The translations under genes and the position numbers were made by a program. From Actinomycetes bacterium (GTDB taxonomy: Bacteria; Actinomycetota; Thermoleophilia; Gaiellales; F1-60-MAGs149), in the NCBI GenBank assembly GCA_025360225.1, contig JANYCN010000055.1, positions 1 to 52,406 of the forward strand: a stretch of DNA of 52,406 nucleotides, read 5' to 3'. Shown here in pieces: positions 1 through 6,725 of this stretch. The notes under the pieces are model-generated. The model was not told the DNA's origin, did no database searches, and saw nothing but the letters and a program-made list of their open reading frames with translations. Every line of letters starts with the position of its first letter. Position 1 is the stretch's first letter.

Positions 1-141
1 GCCCACGATCCGGCACGCAGAGCGGGCCGGGGCGCGGTCGCCGGAGCTGAGCGGCGTAGCCACCCGACGGGTGGCAGAGCCGACAAGCGCAGGACGATCC
101 AGGCAGTCGGATGACCACGCCATCTCACAATCAGACCACTA
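1..141. repeat. Right part of a CTAG-flanked inverted-repeat element (copy A)
   Basis: This is the right-hand part of the element seen complete at 3551-3801; the window edge cuts off its left side. Bases 1-140 align almost base for base with 3664-3801. The copy ends with the family's right terminal repeat (about 111-140, reading ATGACCACGCC...CAGACCAC). A CTAG tetramer at 142-145 follows directly and contains the TAG stop codon of the minus-strand DAHP synthase gene. No coding potential is evident. It looks like a non-autonomous, MITE-like element rather than a terminator, because it recurs in several contexts. Confidence 0.75.
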
Positions 142-1503
142 CTAGCGCCGCAAGAGCTCTGCCACGCGGAACGCCAGGTCGATCGACTGGCGGCCGTTCA
201 GGCGTGGGTCGAGCACCGTCTCGTAGCGGTCGGCGAGGTGGTGGTCCTCGATCTCCTCGGCGCCACCCAGGCACTCGGTGACGTCGTCGCCGGTCAGCTC
301 GACGTGGACGCCACCGGGCCACGTCCCCTCGGCGCGGTGCGCTGCGAAGAAGCCGACCAGCTCGCGCACGACCGCGTCGAAGTGCCGCGTCTTGTGGCCG
401 CCGGCCGACGTGAAGGTGTTTCCGTGCATCGGGTCGCAGCACCAGACCACAGGGTGGCCAGCATCGGTGACGGCGCGGATGATCGGTCGGAGCGTCGCCT
501 CGACGTGATCGGCGCCCATCCGCGCGATCAACGTCAAGCGTCCGGCCACGCGGTCGGGGTTGAGCGTCTCACAGAGCGCGACCGCCTCGTCGACGGTGAT
601 GCTCGGGCCGATCTTGACGCCGAGCGGGTTGCCGACGCCACGGAGGAACTCGACGTGCGCGCCGTCGAGCTGTCGCGTACGTTCGCCGATCCACAGCATG
701 TGCGCCGAGCAGTCGTACCACTCGCCGGTCGTCGAGTCGACCCGGGTGAGCGCTTCCTCGAAGCCGAGGAGCAGCGCCTCGTGGCTCGTGTAGAGGTCGA
801 CCTGGTGGAGCTGTGCGGTGTTCTCAAGGTCGATGCCACACGCCCGCATGAACGTCAGCGCCCGCTCGATCTCGCTCGCGAGGGCCTCGTAGCGCTGGCC
901 TTCGCGGCTCGTCGCGACGAACTCCTGTGTCCAGGCATGCACGCGCGTGAGGTCGGCGAAGCCGCCCTTCGTGAACGCGCGGAGCAGGTTCAGGGTCGAC
1001 GACGACTGGTGGTAAGCCTGAACGAGGCGACGTGGGTCGGGCGTACGAGCGGCAACGGTCGGGTCGGCGCCGTTGACGATGTGGCCGCGGAACGCGGGTA
1101 GGTCGATCTCGCCAACGCGCTCGTACGGCGAGGAGCGCGGCTTTGCGAACTGTCCGGCGATCCGTCCGACCTTGATCGCCGGCACGCCGGAGGAGTACGT
1201 GAGGATCACGGCCATCTGCAGGATCACCCGCAGCTGCTCGCGGATCTTCGGCGCCGAGAAGCTATCGAACGACTCAGCACAATCACCGGCCTGGAGCAGG
1301 AACGCCTTACCCTGTGCCGCGAGGCCGAGCGCTGACGTCAGCGCTCGCGCCTCGCCGGCGAAGACGAGCGGTGGGTACGAGGCCAGCTCCGCGAGCGCGC
1401 CGGCGAGAGCGTCGTCGTCGGGCCAGTCGGGCTGCTGCGCGGCCGGGCGGTCGCGCCAGGTTCGCGGTGTCCAGGAGTCGAGCACGCTCTCATGGTGCCG
1501 CAT
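142..1503 (-). CDS. aroG: Class II 3-deoxy-7-phosphoheptulonate (DAHP) synthase
   Basis: Condenses phosphoenolpyruvate and erythrose 4-phosphate into DAHP, the first step of the shikimate pathway; cytosolic. The 453-residue protein has the class II (plant/mycobacterial type) features: an early W-T-P-x-T-W segment, the metal-binding Cys75 in QAGDCAES, the KVGRIAGQFAKPRS motif, the stretch around STTGEWYDCSAHMLW, and the C-terminal VWCCDPMHGNT and HVELTGDDVTECLGG blocks. Length is normal for the class. The ATG at 1503 lies 5 bases after the CoA-transferase stop; a longer reading to 1788 would add an arginine-rich tail overlapping that gene and is not credible. It is the last gene of a three-gene minus-strand run, and its TAG stop abuts a repeat element. 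Confidence 0.95.
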   Translation of the reverse strand: MRHHESVLDSWTPRTWRDRPAAQQPDWPDDDALAGALAELASYPPLVFAGEARALTSALGLAAQGKAFLLQAGDCAESFDSFSAPKIREQLRVILQMAVILTYSSGVPAIKVGRIAGQFAKPRSSPYERVGEIDLPAFRGHIVNGADPTVAARTPDPRRLVQAYHQSSSTLNLLRAFTKGGFADLTRVHAWTQEFVATSREGQRYEALASEIERALTFMRACGIDLENTAQLHQVDLYTSHEALLLGFEEALTRVDSTTGEWYDCSAHMLWIGERTRQLDGAHVEFLRGVGNPLGVKIGPSITVDEAVALCETLNPDRVAGRLTLIARMGADHVEATLRPIIRAVTDAGHPVVWCCDPMHGNTFTSAGGHKTRHFDAVVRELVGFFAAHRAEGTWPGGVHVELTGDDVTECLGGAEEIEDHHLADRYETVLDPRLNGRQSIDLAFRVAELLRR

Positions 1504-1508
1504 CGGTG

Positions 1509-2696
1509 CTATCCCGGTCGGCAGACGCCACGGAGGAGCGCCGCCGTCTCCTCTCCGGCGTACCCGAGCTCTGCGAGCACGTCGGCGGTCTGCTCGCCGA
1601 GCAGGGGCGGCGCGGCGCTCGCGGTGAGATAGGTGTCGTCGAACGCGAGCGGCGAGCGGAACGTGCGGATCGCGCCGGCGGTTGGGTGGTCGTGGTCGAC
1701 GAGCGCCCATGGCGAGGCGGCCGCAACCTCCGGGATCGTCCGAACCGGCCCTCCGGGAACGCCGGCACGCTCGAACGCCCCCAGCCACCCGGCGACCGTT
1801 CGGGTCGCGAAGGCCGTCACGAGGAGCGCCGTAAGGGCGCTCCGGTTCGCGACGCGGTCACGGTTCGTGGCGAATCGTGGGTCGACCCCGACCGTACCGA
1901 TCCCTGCCTCGGCGCAGAAGGCGCGGAACTGTCCGTCCGTGCCGATCGCGAGGTTCACGTAGCCGTCACTCGCCCGGAACGTCTCGTACGGGCAGATCGA
2001 TGGGTGCGCGTTGCCGAACCGGCCGGGCTCGACGCCTCCGATCACCGCCTCGCTTCCGCGATTGCCGAGCCATGCGAGCTGGGCGTCGAACAGCGACACC
2101 GAGACCGCGCGTGCCCTACCGGTCGCCCGCGCCTCGAGGAGCGCCGCGAGGATCCCGCTCGCCGCCAGCATGCCGGTGGTGATGTCGGTGATCGCCACGC
2201 CGACCTTCGTCGGCTCCCTGTCCGCCGGACCGGTGATGCTCATCAGCCCGCCGTCGCCCTGGATGGCGAAGTCGAACCCTGGTCGCTCGGCATCGGGGCT
2301 CTCCGGCGGGTACCCGCGAATCGAGCAGTACACGACCTCCGGGCGATCGCCAACGAGCGCCGCCCGGTCAAGCCCGAGGCGCTCGGCGCCGCCGGGGAGG
2401 AAGTTCTCGACGACGACGTCGCACGTCCGCGCGAGCCGGTGCACGACCTGAAGGCCAGCAGGGTCGGTCACGTCGACCGCCACCGATCGCTTGCCACGGT
2501 TCGCGGAGAGGTAGTAGGTCGACTCGCCACCGACGAACGGCGGCCCCCATGCGCGCGACTGGTCGCCGACGCCGGGGCGTTCGATCTTGAAGATCTCGGC
2601 ACCGAGATCTGCAAGCATCATCGTGCAGTACGGCCCGGCAAGGACCCGCGAGAGGTCGAGCACGCGCACGCCGGCGAGCGGCCCGCTCGGCGTCAC
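1509..2696 (-). CDS. CoA-transferase family III (CaiB/BaiF type)
   Basis: Family III CoA-transferases move CoA between carboxylic acids through aspartyl-CoA anhydride and thioester intermediates. The 395-residue length is typical. The N-terminus carries the family Rossmann-like signature (GVRVLDLSRVLAGP, LADLGAEIFKIERP). The likely nucleophile is Asp142 in ERPGFDFAIQGDGGLMS, and KVGVAITDITTGMLA is the usual downstream block. The substrate cannot be read from sequence; formyl-CoA, carnitine, succinyl or bile-acid type transferases share these motifs. The start is GTG (2694-2696), overlapping the peroxiredoxin stop as GTGA, so translation is probably coupled. The link to DAHP synthase downstream is positional only. 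Confidence 0.88.
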   Translation of the reverse strand: MTPSGPLAGVRVLDLSRVLAGPYCTMMLADLGAEIFKIERPGVGDQSRAWGPPFVGGESTYYLSANRGKRSVAVDVTDPAGLQVVHRLARTCDVVVENFLPGGAERLGLDRAALVGDRPEVVYCSIRGYPPESPDAERPGFDFAIQGDGGLMSITGPADREPTKVGVAITDITTGMLAASGILAALLEARATGRARAVSVSLFDAQLAWLGNRGSEAVIGGVEPGRFGNAHPSICPYETFRASDGYVNLAIGTDGQFRAFCAEAGIGTVGVDPRFATNRDRVANRSALTALLVTAFATRTVAGWLGAFERAGVPGGPVRTIPEVAAASPWALVDHDHPTAGAIRTFRSPLAFDDTYLTASAAPPLLGEQTADVLAELGYAGEETAALLRGVCRPG

Positions 2697-3127
2697 GTGG
2701 CGAGGGCCTCGAGGACGATCGCGAGGTGGTCGTCCGGGTTGACGCGAGGCCAGGCGCGCTCGATCGTGCCATCCGCCCCGATCAGGAACGTCGAGCGAAC
2801 GATCCGTCCTTCAACCTCCACGCCAAACGCTCCCGCGAGGGCTCGGTCGGTGTCGGCCAGGAGCGGAAACGGCAGGGCGTAGGCATCGCGGAACCGGGCG
2901 TGCGAGGCGGCGTCATCAGGGGAGACACCGAGGACGAGCGCGCCCGCCGTGGTGAGGGCATCCCACGCGTCGCGCAACGCGCAGGCCTGCCGAGTGCAGC
3001 CGGGGGTGTCGTCCTTCGGGTAGAAGTAGAGGACCGTTCGCCGCCCGAGAAGCCGGCTTCGTGTCCACGTCTCGCCACGGTCATCGCCGATCATGAAGGC
3101 AGGGGTGTCGTCGCCGTCGGTGAGCAT
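2693..3127 (-). CDS. bcp: Thioredoxin-dependent peroxiredoxin (BCP/PrxQ family)
   Basis: Reduces hydroperoxides using a peroxidatic cysteine. The 144-residue protein has the PrxQ pattern: YFYPKDDTPGCTRQAC with peroxidatic Cys44 and a resolving Cys49 five residues later, which marks the atypical two-Cys BCP subgroup. Later blocks (LGVSPDDAASHARF, FPLLADTD, RSTFLIGADGTI) fit the fold. I chose the ATG at 3127; the open frame runs further upstream but into sequence that belongs to the divergent gene. It heads the minus-strand run with the CoA-transferase and DAHP synthase genes and is divergent from the small membrane protein at 3158, leaving only about 30 bases for both promoters. Confidence 0.93.
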   Translation of the reverse strand: MLTDGDDTPAFMIGDDRGETWTRSRLLGRRTVLYFYPKDDTPGCTRQACALRDAWDALTTAGALVLGVSPDDAASHARFRDAYALPFPLLADTDRALAGAFGVEVEGRIVRSTFLIGADGTIERAWPRVNPDDHLAIVLEALAT

Positions 3128-3157
3128 CACGCCAGCATTCTCGCGCATACTGGACCG

Positions 3158-3523
3158 ATGCCGGAAGTCCACCAAGCCCTCGGCGGGCTCGTGATCCTTC
3201 TCAACCTCGTCGCCGGGCTCTGGGCGCTGCTCGTCTACCGCGGCAGGCGCGAACCGACGAAGCCGTTTCAGCAGGTGCTCGCGCTCTCCCACACGGTGAT
3301 CGTTGGGCAGGCGACGATCGGCCTGCTGCTGCTGATGTCCCAGCATCACGCTCCGGCGTCGCTGCACTACATCTACGGGCTCGCGCCCGCCGGAGCGGTG
3401 CTGTTCGCCTACTCCGCGCGCACCGAGGAGCCGCGGCGGAACATCCTCGTGTTCGCGATCATCGCCCTCGTCGCGACGGCGTTCGCGGCCCGCGCCTTCA
3501 TGACGGGCATCGGCTGGGGCTGA
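3158..3523 (+). CDS. Small membrane protein, function unknown
   Basis: A 121-residue protein with about four hydrophobic segments: residues about 8-27 (GGLVILLNLVAGLWALLVY), 40-60 (ending IGLLLLM), 68-83 (IYGLAPAGAVLFAYSA) and 92-112 (ILVFAIIALVATAFAARAF). Short charged loops lie between them. I chose the ATG at 3158 because the methionine immediately precedes the first helix; the frame stays open upstream but runs antisense to the peroxiredoxin gene. The histidines in the second and third segments (SHTVIV, QHH, LHY) are notable, but I recognise no heme or metal motif. I cannot assign a family. Confidence 0.7.
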   Translation: MPEVHQALGGLVILLNLVAGLWALLVYRGRREPTKPFQQVLALSHTVIVGQATIGLLLLMSQHHAPASLHYIYGLAPAGAVLFAYSARTEEPRRNILVFAIIALVATAFAARAFMTGIGWG

Positions 3524-3546
3524 CGCCTGCCTCCACAGCGACGAGC

Positions 3547-3804
3547 TCTCGTGGTGTGATTGTCAGATGGCATCGTCATTGGGTGTCTGGAGCGAGCGGG
3601 AGCGTTGCGCATCGCACAGGGCTTGCCGGGGCAAGCGCAAGCGGCGCGCGGCGTTCCCGCGAAGCCCACGATCCGGCACGCTGAGCGGGCCGGGGCAGGT
3701 CGCCGGAGCTGGGCGACGTAGCCACCCGCAGGGTGGCGTAGCCGGCCAGCGCAGGACGATCGAGGCGCGCGAATGACCACGCCATTTCACAATCAGACCG
3801 CTAG
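3547..3804. repeat. Complete MITE-like element with 30-bp inverted ends (copy B)
   Basis: The left end (3551-3580, GTGGTGTGATTGTCAGATGG...) and the reverse complement of the right end (3772-3801) match at 24 of 30 positions. The right end is followed by CTAG (3801-3804); the left border reads CTCG, one change from CTAG. The roughly 190-base interior is GC-rich, has several small palindromes, and shares long blocks with copies at 1-141 and 41557-41710, including an identical 21-mer (3584-3604 versus 41673-41693 reversed). Frames inside are arginine-rich noise, and there is no transposase. This fits a non-autonomous element mobilised in trans. Confidence 0.8.
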
Positions 3805-3966
3805 AGCCCGTGAACAGCGGTCGGCGTTGGCGCGTGGGTGGGAACGGGCGGGGGTGGCGGGCGTGGTGCAGGGCTTGCTGGAACCGGTTCAAACGGCGCG
3901 CGTCGCTCCAGCGTAGGACGATCCGGGCAGCCGGATCACCACGCCATCTTGCAATCGGACCGCTAG
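3805..3966. repeat. Diverged adjacent element with the same right end (copy C)
   Basis: Placed head-to-tail behind copy B. The right end (3934-3963, GATCACCACGCCATCTTGCA...) is the family terminal repeat with a few changes and is followed by CTAG (3963-3966). The interior is different: a G-rich stretch, then GCAGGGCTTGC, which recurs in the other copies, then GTAGGACGATC, close to GCAGGACGATC in copies A and B. An 18-mer near its left side (3819-3836, GGTCGGCGTTGGCGCGTG) recurs at 36726-36743. The left inverted end is not clear, so it may be truncated or fused to copy B. With copy B it fills the 452-base gap between two genes. Confidence 0.6.
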
Positions 3967-3975
3967 GCTCTGTCC

Positions 3976-4332
3976 ATGAGGAACGACACAGCACGAAACG
4001 TCGCGATCGTCGTTGGACTCGTCGTCGTGTTCGCCGTCCCGAGCTCCGGCGCGCTCGCCGGCACGATCTCGCTGCTGATCCGCGCGCTCATGCTCGCCGC
4101 GTTCCTGTACTTCGCCTACACCATGTGGCGCGCGAACCAGGGGGCGATCGCGAACCTTCCCGACCGTGACCGGTCGATCGTCTACGCCGCGCTCGCCCTT
4201 CTCGTGGTGCTGCTCGTCGCGTGGCTGCTGCTGCCGCTCTCCGGCGTTCGGATGCTGATCGTTCTTGGCGGGATCGGAGGTCTCGGATACCTCGTCTGGC
4301 GAACGCTGCAGGGCGGCCGAGGCTACTATTGA
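3976..4332 (+). CDS. Small integral membrane protein, function unknown
   Basis: A 118-residue, very hydrophobic protein. Hydrophobic segments lie at about residues 8-30 (VAIVVGLVVVFAVPSSG...), 31-50 (LLIRALMLAAFLYFAYTMW), 68-88 (IVYAALALLVVLLVAWLLL) and 91-107 (VRMLIVLGGIGGLGYLVW), with a polar loop (RANQGAIANLPDRDRS) between the second and third. The C-terminus ends in GGRGYY. The ATG follows the end of repeat copy C by 9 bases, so its original upstream region may have been displaced. The next gene begins 4 bases after its stop, suggesting co-transcription. No family recognised. Confidence 0.7.
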   Translation: MRNDTARNVAIVVGLVVVFAVPSSGALAGTISLLIRALMLAAFLYFAYTMWRANQGAIANLPDRDRSIVYAALALLVVLLVAWLLLPLSGVRMLIVLGGIGGLGYLVWRTLQGGRGYY

Positions 4333-4336
4333 TTCC

Positions 4337-5620
4337 ATGACGGTTGCGAGCGGATTCAGGAGGATCGTTCTTCTGGCGTCGCTGCCTCTCGCTCTGTCCG
4401 TCGGCGCCGTCGGACACGCTGCGACCCAGCCGTCACCATCCCGACCGCTGCACGCCACGCCGTGGCCGATCTATCCGCTGGCCCTTGACGGCCGGCGCGA
4501 CGTTGCCCTCCCGGCGACCACCTTGAACGCGAGCTTCCCGCTGTCCGTCGAGTGGCCCGACGCGGCGTCGCCGCTAGTCGATCCGCCCTTCGTTGCGCCG
4601 CCGCAGCCGGGGTTCTCGAACTGCGACGCGCGTGACACCTCGACGTTCGACTACGGCTACCACGCGTCGTGGTTTGACGTTCGCGCGAACAGCACCCTGC
4701 AGACCGTGGCTGAGCGGACGATCTTCACCCTCGACACCGGCGACTCGGCGTTCACCGGGATGATCGCCGTCTACCGCGACGCCGTGCCCGCGGCGTTCGA
4801 GCGTGGCGTCTCCGCGCTGCCGACGACCCTCATCGCCTGTAACCGTGGCAAGGCGATCTCGACCTCGTCCTCGCTCGCCGTGCCTGCGTTCGTCTCGTTC
4901 GTTGCCGAGCCCGGCCACAGCTACTACGCGGAGGTCGCGTCGCAGACGAACTTCGCCGTCGGTGGGACGCTCTGGCTGTACCTCCGCGCGCTCGACGTGC
5001 AGCCGCCTTCGGTGCGCATCCAGACGAACGACCAGAACCTCGCGCAGCCCGGCACGGAGACGTCGTTCGATGTCGCGTGGCCGGACGCTGGCAGCGGCGT
5101 CGACGACTCGACGGTGGCGGCGAGCGTGACGACGCTGCTCGGCTCGAAGCTTCTCACGACGCTCGTCGACCAGTGCCACGGGGTGCCAGACACGAACCTG
5201 CGGCTGGCGCCCGGCCAGTTCTGTCGTGGGCGCGACACCCTGCGCGTCCGCTGGCCGCTGAGCGCGACCGCCGTCACCGGGCGGGTCGAGATCGACGCGA
5301 CCGACAATGCCGGGAACAGGGGCACCGCGTCGCTGCGGGTGAACGTCCGTGACCGCACCCCGCCCGAGGCGACCGTCCGGACGCTCAAGTCGGTTGGCCG
5401 TAAGGCATGGGTGACGGTCTCCTGCAGCGAGCCTGGTCGGCTGATCGTGACGCTCTACGGGCCAGGGCCCGACCCGCGAGCAGCCGTCGCCGTTCGCGCC
5501 GCAAAGGCGACGAAGGTCGCCTTCACGCGTCTGCGCTCAGGGTTCTACCTCGTCGAGGTCGCGTGCGTGGATCTCGCGCAGAACCGCGCTGCGACGTATC
5601 GCGGCGTTCTGATCGCGTAA
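4337..5620 (+). CDS. Secreted protein with C-terminal Ig-like modules, function unknown
   Basis: A 427-residue exported protein. The N-terminus is a classical Sec signal (FRRIVLLASLPLALSVGAVG, cleavage likely after GHA). The middle, about residues 95-225, resembles a beta-rich module (TLQTVAERTIFTLDTGDSA, SYYAEVASQTNF...GTLWLYL) similar in style to pre-peptidase C-terminal domains. Two Ig/Big-like modules follow, marked by PPSVRIQTNDQ...VEIDATDNAGNRGTAS and DRTPPEATV...VACVDLAQNRAA. Several cysteine pairs may be disulfides. No sorting motif or anchor is seen at the end. It follows the membrane protein at 3976 by 4 bases and precedes the TadE-like genes by 67. A cell-surface role is inference. 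Confidence 0.8.
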   Translation: MTVASGFRRIVLLASLPLALSVGAVGHAATQPSPSRPLHATPWPIYPLALDGRRDVALPATTLNASFPLSVEWPDAASPLVDPPFVAPPQPGFSNCDARDTSTFDYGYHASWFDVRANSTLQTVAERTIFTLDTGDSAFTGMIAVYRDAVPAAFERGVSALPTTLIACNRGKAISTSSSLAVPAFVSFVAEPGHSYYAEVASQTNFAVGGTLWLYLRALDVQPPSVRIQTNDQNLAQPGTETSFDVAWPDAGSGVDDSTVAASVTTLLGSKLLTTLVDQCHGVPDTNLRLAPGQFCRGRDTLRVRWPLSATAVTGRVEIDATDNAGNRGTASLRVNVRDRTPPEATVRTLKSVGRKAWVTVSCSEPGRLIVTLYGPGPDPRAAVAVRAAKATKVAFTRLRSGFYLVEVACVDLAQNRAATYRGVLIA

Positions 5621-5687
5621 CGATCCACGCGCCGAGCGTCGCGGTCCGTGACGGTATCGCGCGCCTGGACTGAGCGATGATCGCTCC

Positions 5688-5999
5688 ATGCGAGCGTCCC
5701 GCGGCCAGGCAACGATCGAGCTCGTCGTCGTCCTCCCGGCGGTGCTCGTGCTGCTTGCGGGTCTCGCCGAGGGCGTCCTCGCCGCCTGGTCGGCCACGGA
5801 GGCTGCCGATGCTGCGCGCGCCGGCGTCCGCGCCGGCGTCGTCGGTGCTGACGTGACGGCAACGGTGCGGGCGGCGCTCCCCGGCACGCTTGCCGGTGAC
5901 GCCGTCGTTCTCGTCGGCGACGGTGGCGTGCGCGTACGGGTCACGGTCCCGGGCATCGTTCCGGGCCTCGACCTGCAGGTTGACGGAGCGGCCGGGTGA
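5688..5999 (+). CDS. TadE-like pseudopilin
   Basis: A 103-residue TadE-family protein. The signature is at the start: RGQATIELVVVLPAVLVLLA, a short basic leader followed by G-Q-A-x-x-E and a single hydrophobic helix (residues about 10-32). An alanine-rich amphipathic stretch (ATEAADAARAGVRAG) and a small beta-rich tail follow. In Tad/Flp systems such proteins are minor pseudopilins processed by a prepilin peptidase and assembled at the membrane. It is the first of three tandem genes coupled by GTGA overlaps. No tadA/B/C ATPase or platform genes are in this window, so any machinery must be encoded elsewhere. Confidence 0.8.
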   Translation: MRASRGQATIELVVVLPAVLVLLAGLAEGVLAAWSATEAADAARAGVRAGVVGADVTATVRAALPGTLAGDAVVLVGDGGVRVRVTVPGIVPGLDLQVDGAAG

Positions 6000-6313
6000 A
6001 GGGCCTCGCGAGGTGCCGGGGCCAGGCCGCCGTCGAGCTCTGCGCGCTAGCGCCGCTGCTCGCGGTGATCGGGCTTGGCGTGACGAGCGCCCTGGCCCTC
6101 GCCGACGTCGCGGTCGGCGTCGAGCACGCGCTCGACGCCGCCGTGATCGCAAGCGCAGCGGGGAACGATGCCGTCGCGGCCGCCCGCACCGCGCTGCCGC
6201 CTGGGCTCCGCCCTGGTGCAAGCGTCCGGTGGGAGGCTGGTCGCCTCGTCGTCACGGTGCCTCGACACGACCTGACCCCGGGCTACACCGCCTCAACGGC
6301 GGTCGTCCGGTGA
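5996..6313 (+). CDS. TadE-like pseudopilin, second copy
   Basis: A 105-residue protein of the same design: CRGQAAVELCALAPLLAVIG gives the G-Q-A-x-x-E motif and hydrophobic helix (about residues 8-36), then an alanine-rich helix (VEHALDAAVIASAAGNDAVA) and a short beta-rich C-terminus. The GTG start overlaps the stop of the first tadE-like gene (GTGA). The two proteins are only loosely similar outside the N-terminal motif, suggesting an old duplication or distinct minor subunits. Alternative: a general secreted TadE/TadG-like protein unrelated to pili. Confidence 0.75.
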   Translation: MKGLARCRGQAAVELCALAPLLAVIGLGVTSALALADVAVGVEHALDAAVIASAAGNDAVAAARTALPPGLRPGASVRWEAGRLVVTVPRHDLTPGYTASTAVVR

Positions 6314-6708
6314 GCCGCCAGAGCGGTCAGGCGACGGTGCTCGTCGTTGGCGCGATGGCGGTCGGTGTCGGCCTCGTAACGATCGCCGCGGCGTTCTGCA
6401 TCGGCGCCGTCGCCCGCGCGCACGCCCAACGGGTCGCAGACGAGGTGGCGCTGATCGTGGCAGCTCACGCCGATCATCGCGTCCTCGACCTCCCGGCCGC
6501 GCGCCGCCTCGCCGCTGCGATCGCGCGGCGCGAGGACGTTCGGCTGGAGCGCCTCGACAGCACCGCCACGGGCGTTGACGTCGCCGTCGTCACCGCCTCC
6601 CGCTCGTTCACGTTACCTGCGGCGATCGGTGGTCATCGCCTCGTCGTGGCCGGCGCTGCCAGCGCCACGGCCGAGTCCGGGCCCGGCGGGTCGCACCTCG
6701 TTCGCTGA
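6310..6708 (+). CDS. TadE/TadF-like secreted protein, third gene of the set
   Basis: A 132-residue protein beginning VSRQSGQATVLVVGAMAVG, again a short basic leader with S-G-Q-A-T and a hydrophobic helix (about residues 10-33). It continues with HAQRVADEVALIVAAHADH and a variable tail. The lack of the Glu after G-Q-A-T and the helix composition resemble the Rv3660c-neighbourhood 'helicase/secretion TadE-like' proteins of actinobacteria. The GTG start overlaps the previous stop by four bases. uvrC follows after only 17 bases, so the trio is likely on the same transcript as the uvrC-glycolysis run. Confidence 0.7.
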   Translation: MSRQSGQATVLVVGAMAVGVGLVTIAAAFCIGAVARAHAQRVADEVALIVAAHADHRVLDLPAARRLAAAIARREDVRLERLDSTATGVDVAVVTASRSFTLPAAIGGHRLVVAGAASATAESGPGGSHLVR

Positions 6709-6725
6709 CCCTCTACGATGCCGCG

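Noticed and set aside
1504-1788. N-terminal extension of DAHP synthase
   Set aside because: The extra 95 residues are arginine-rich, lie antiphase over the CoA-transferase gene on the same strand, and do not resemble class II DAHP synthase N-termini.
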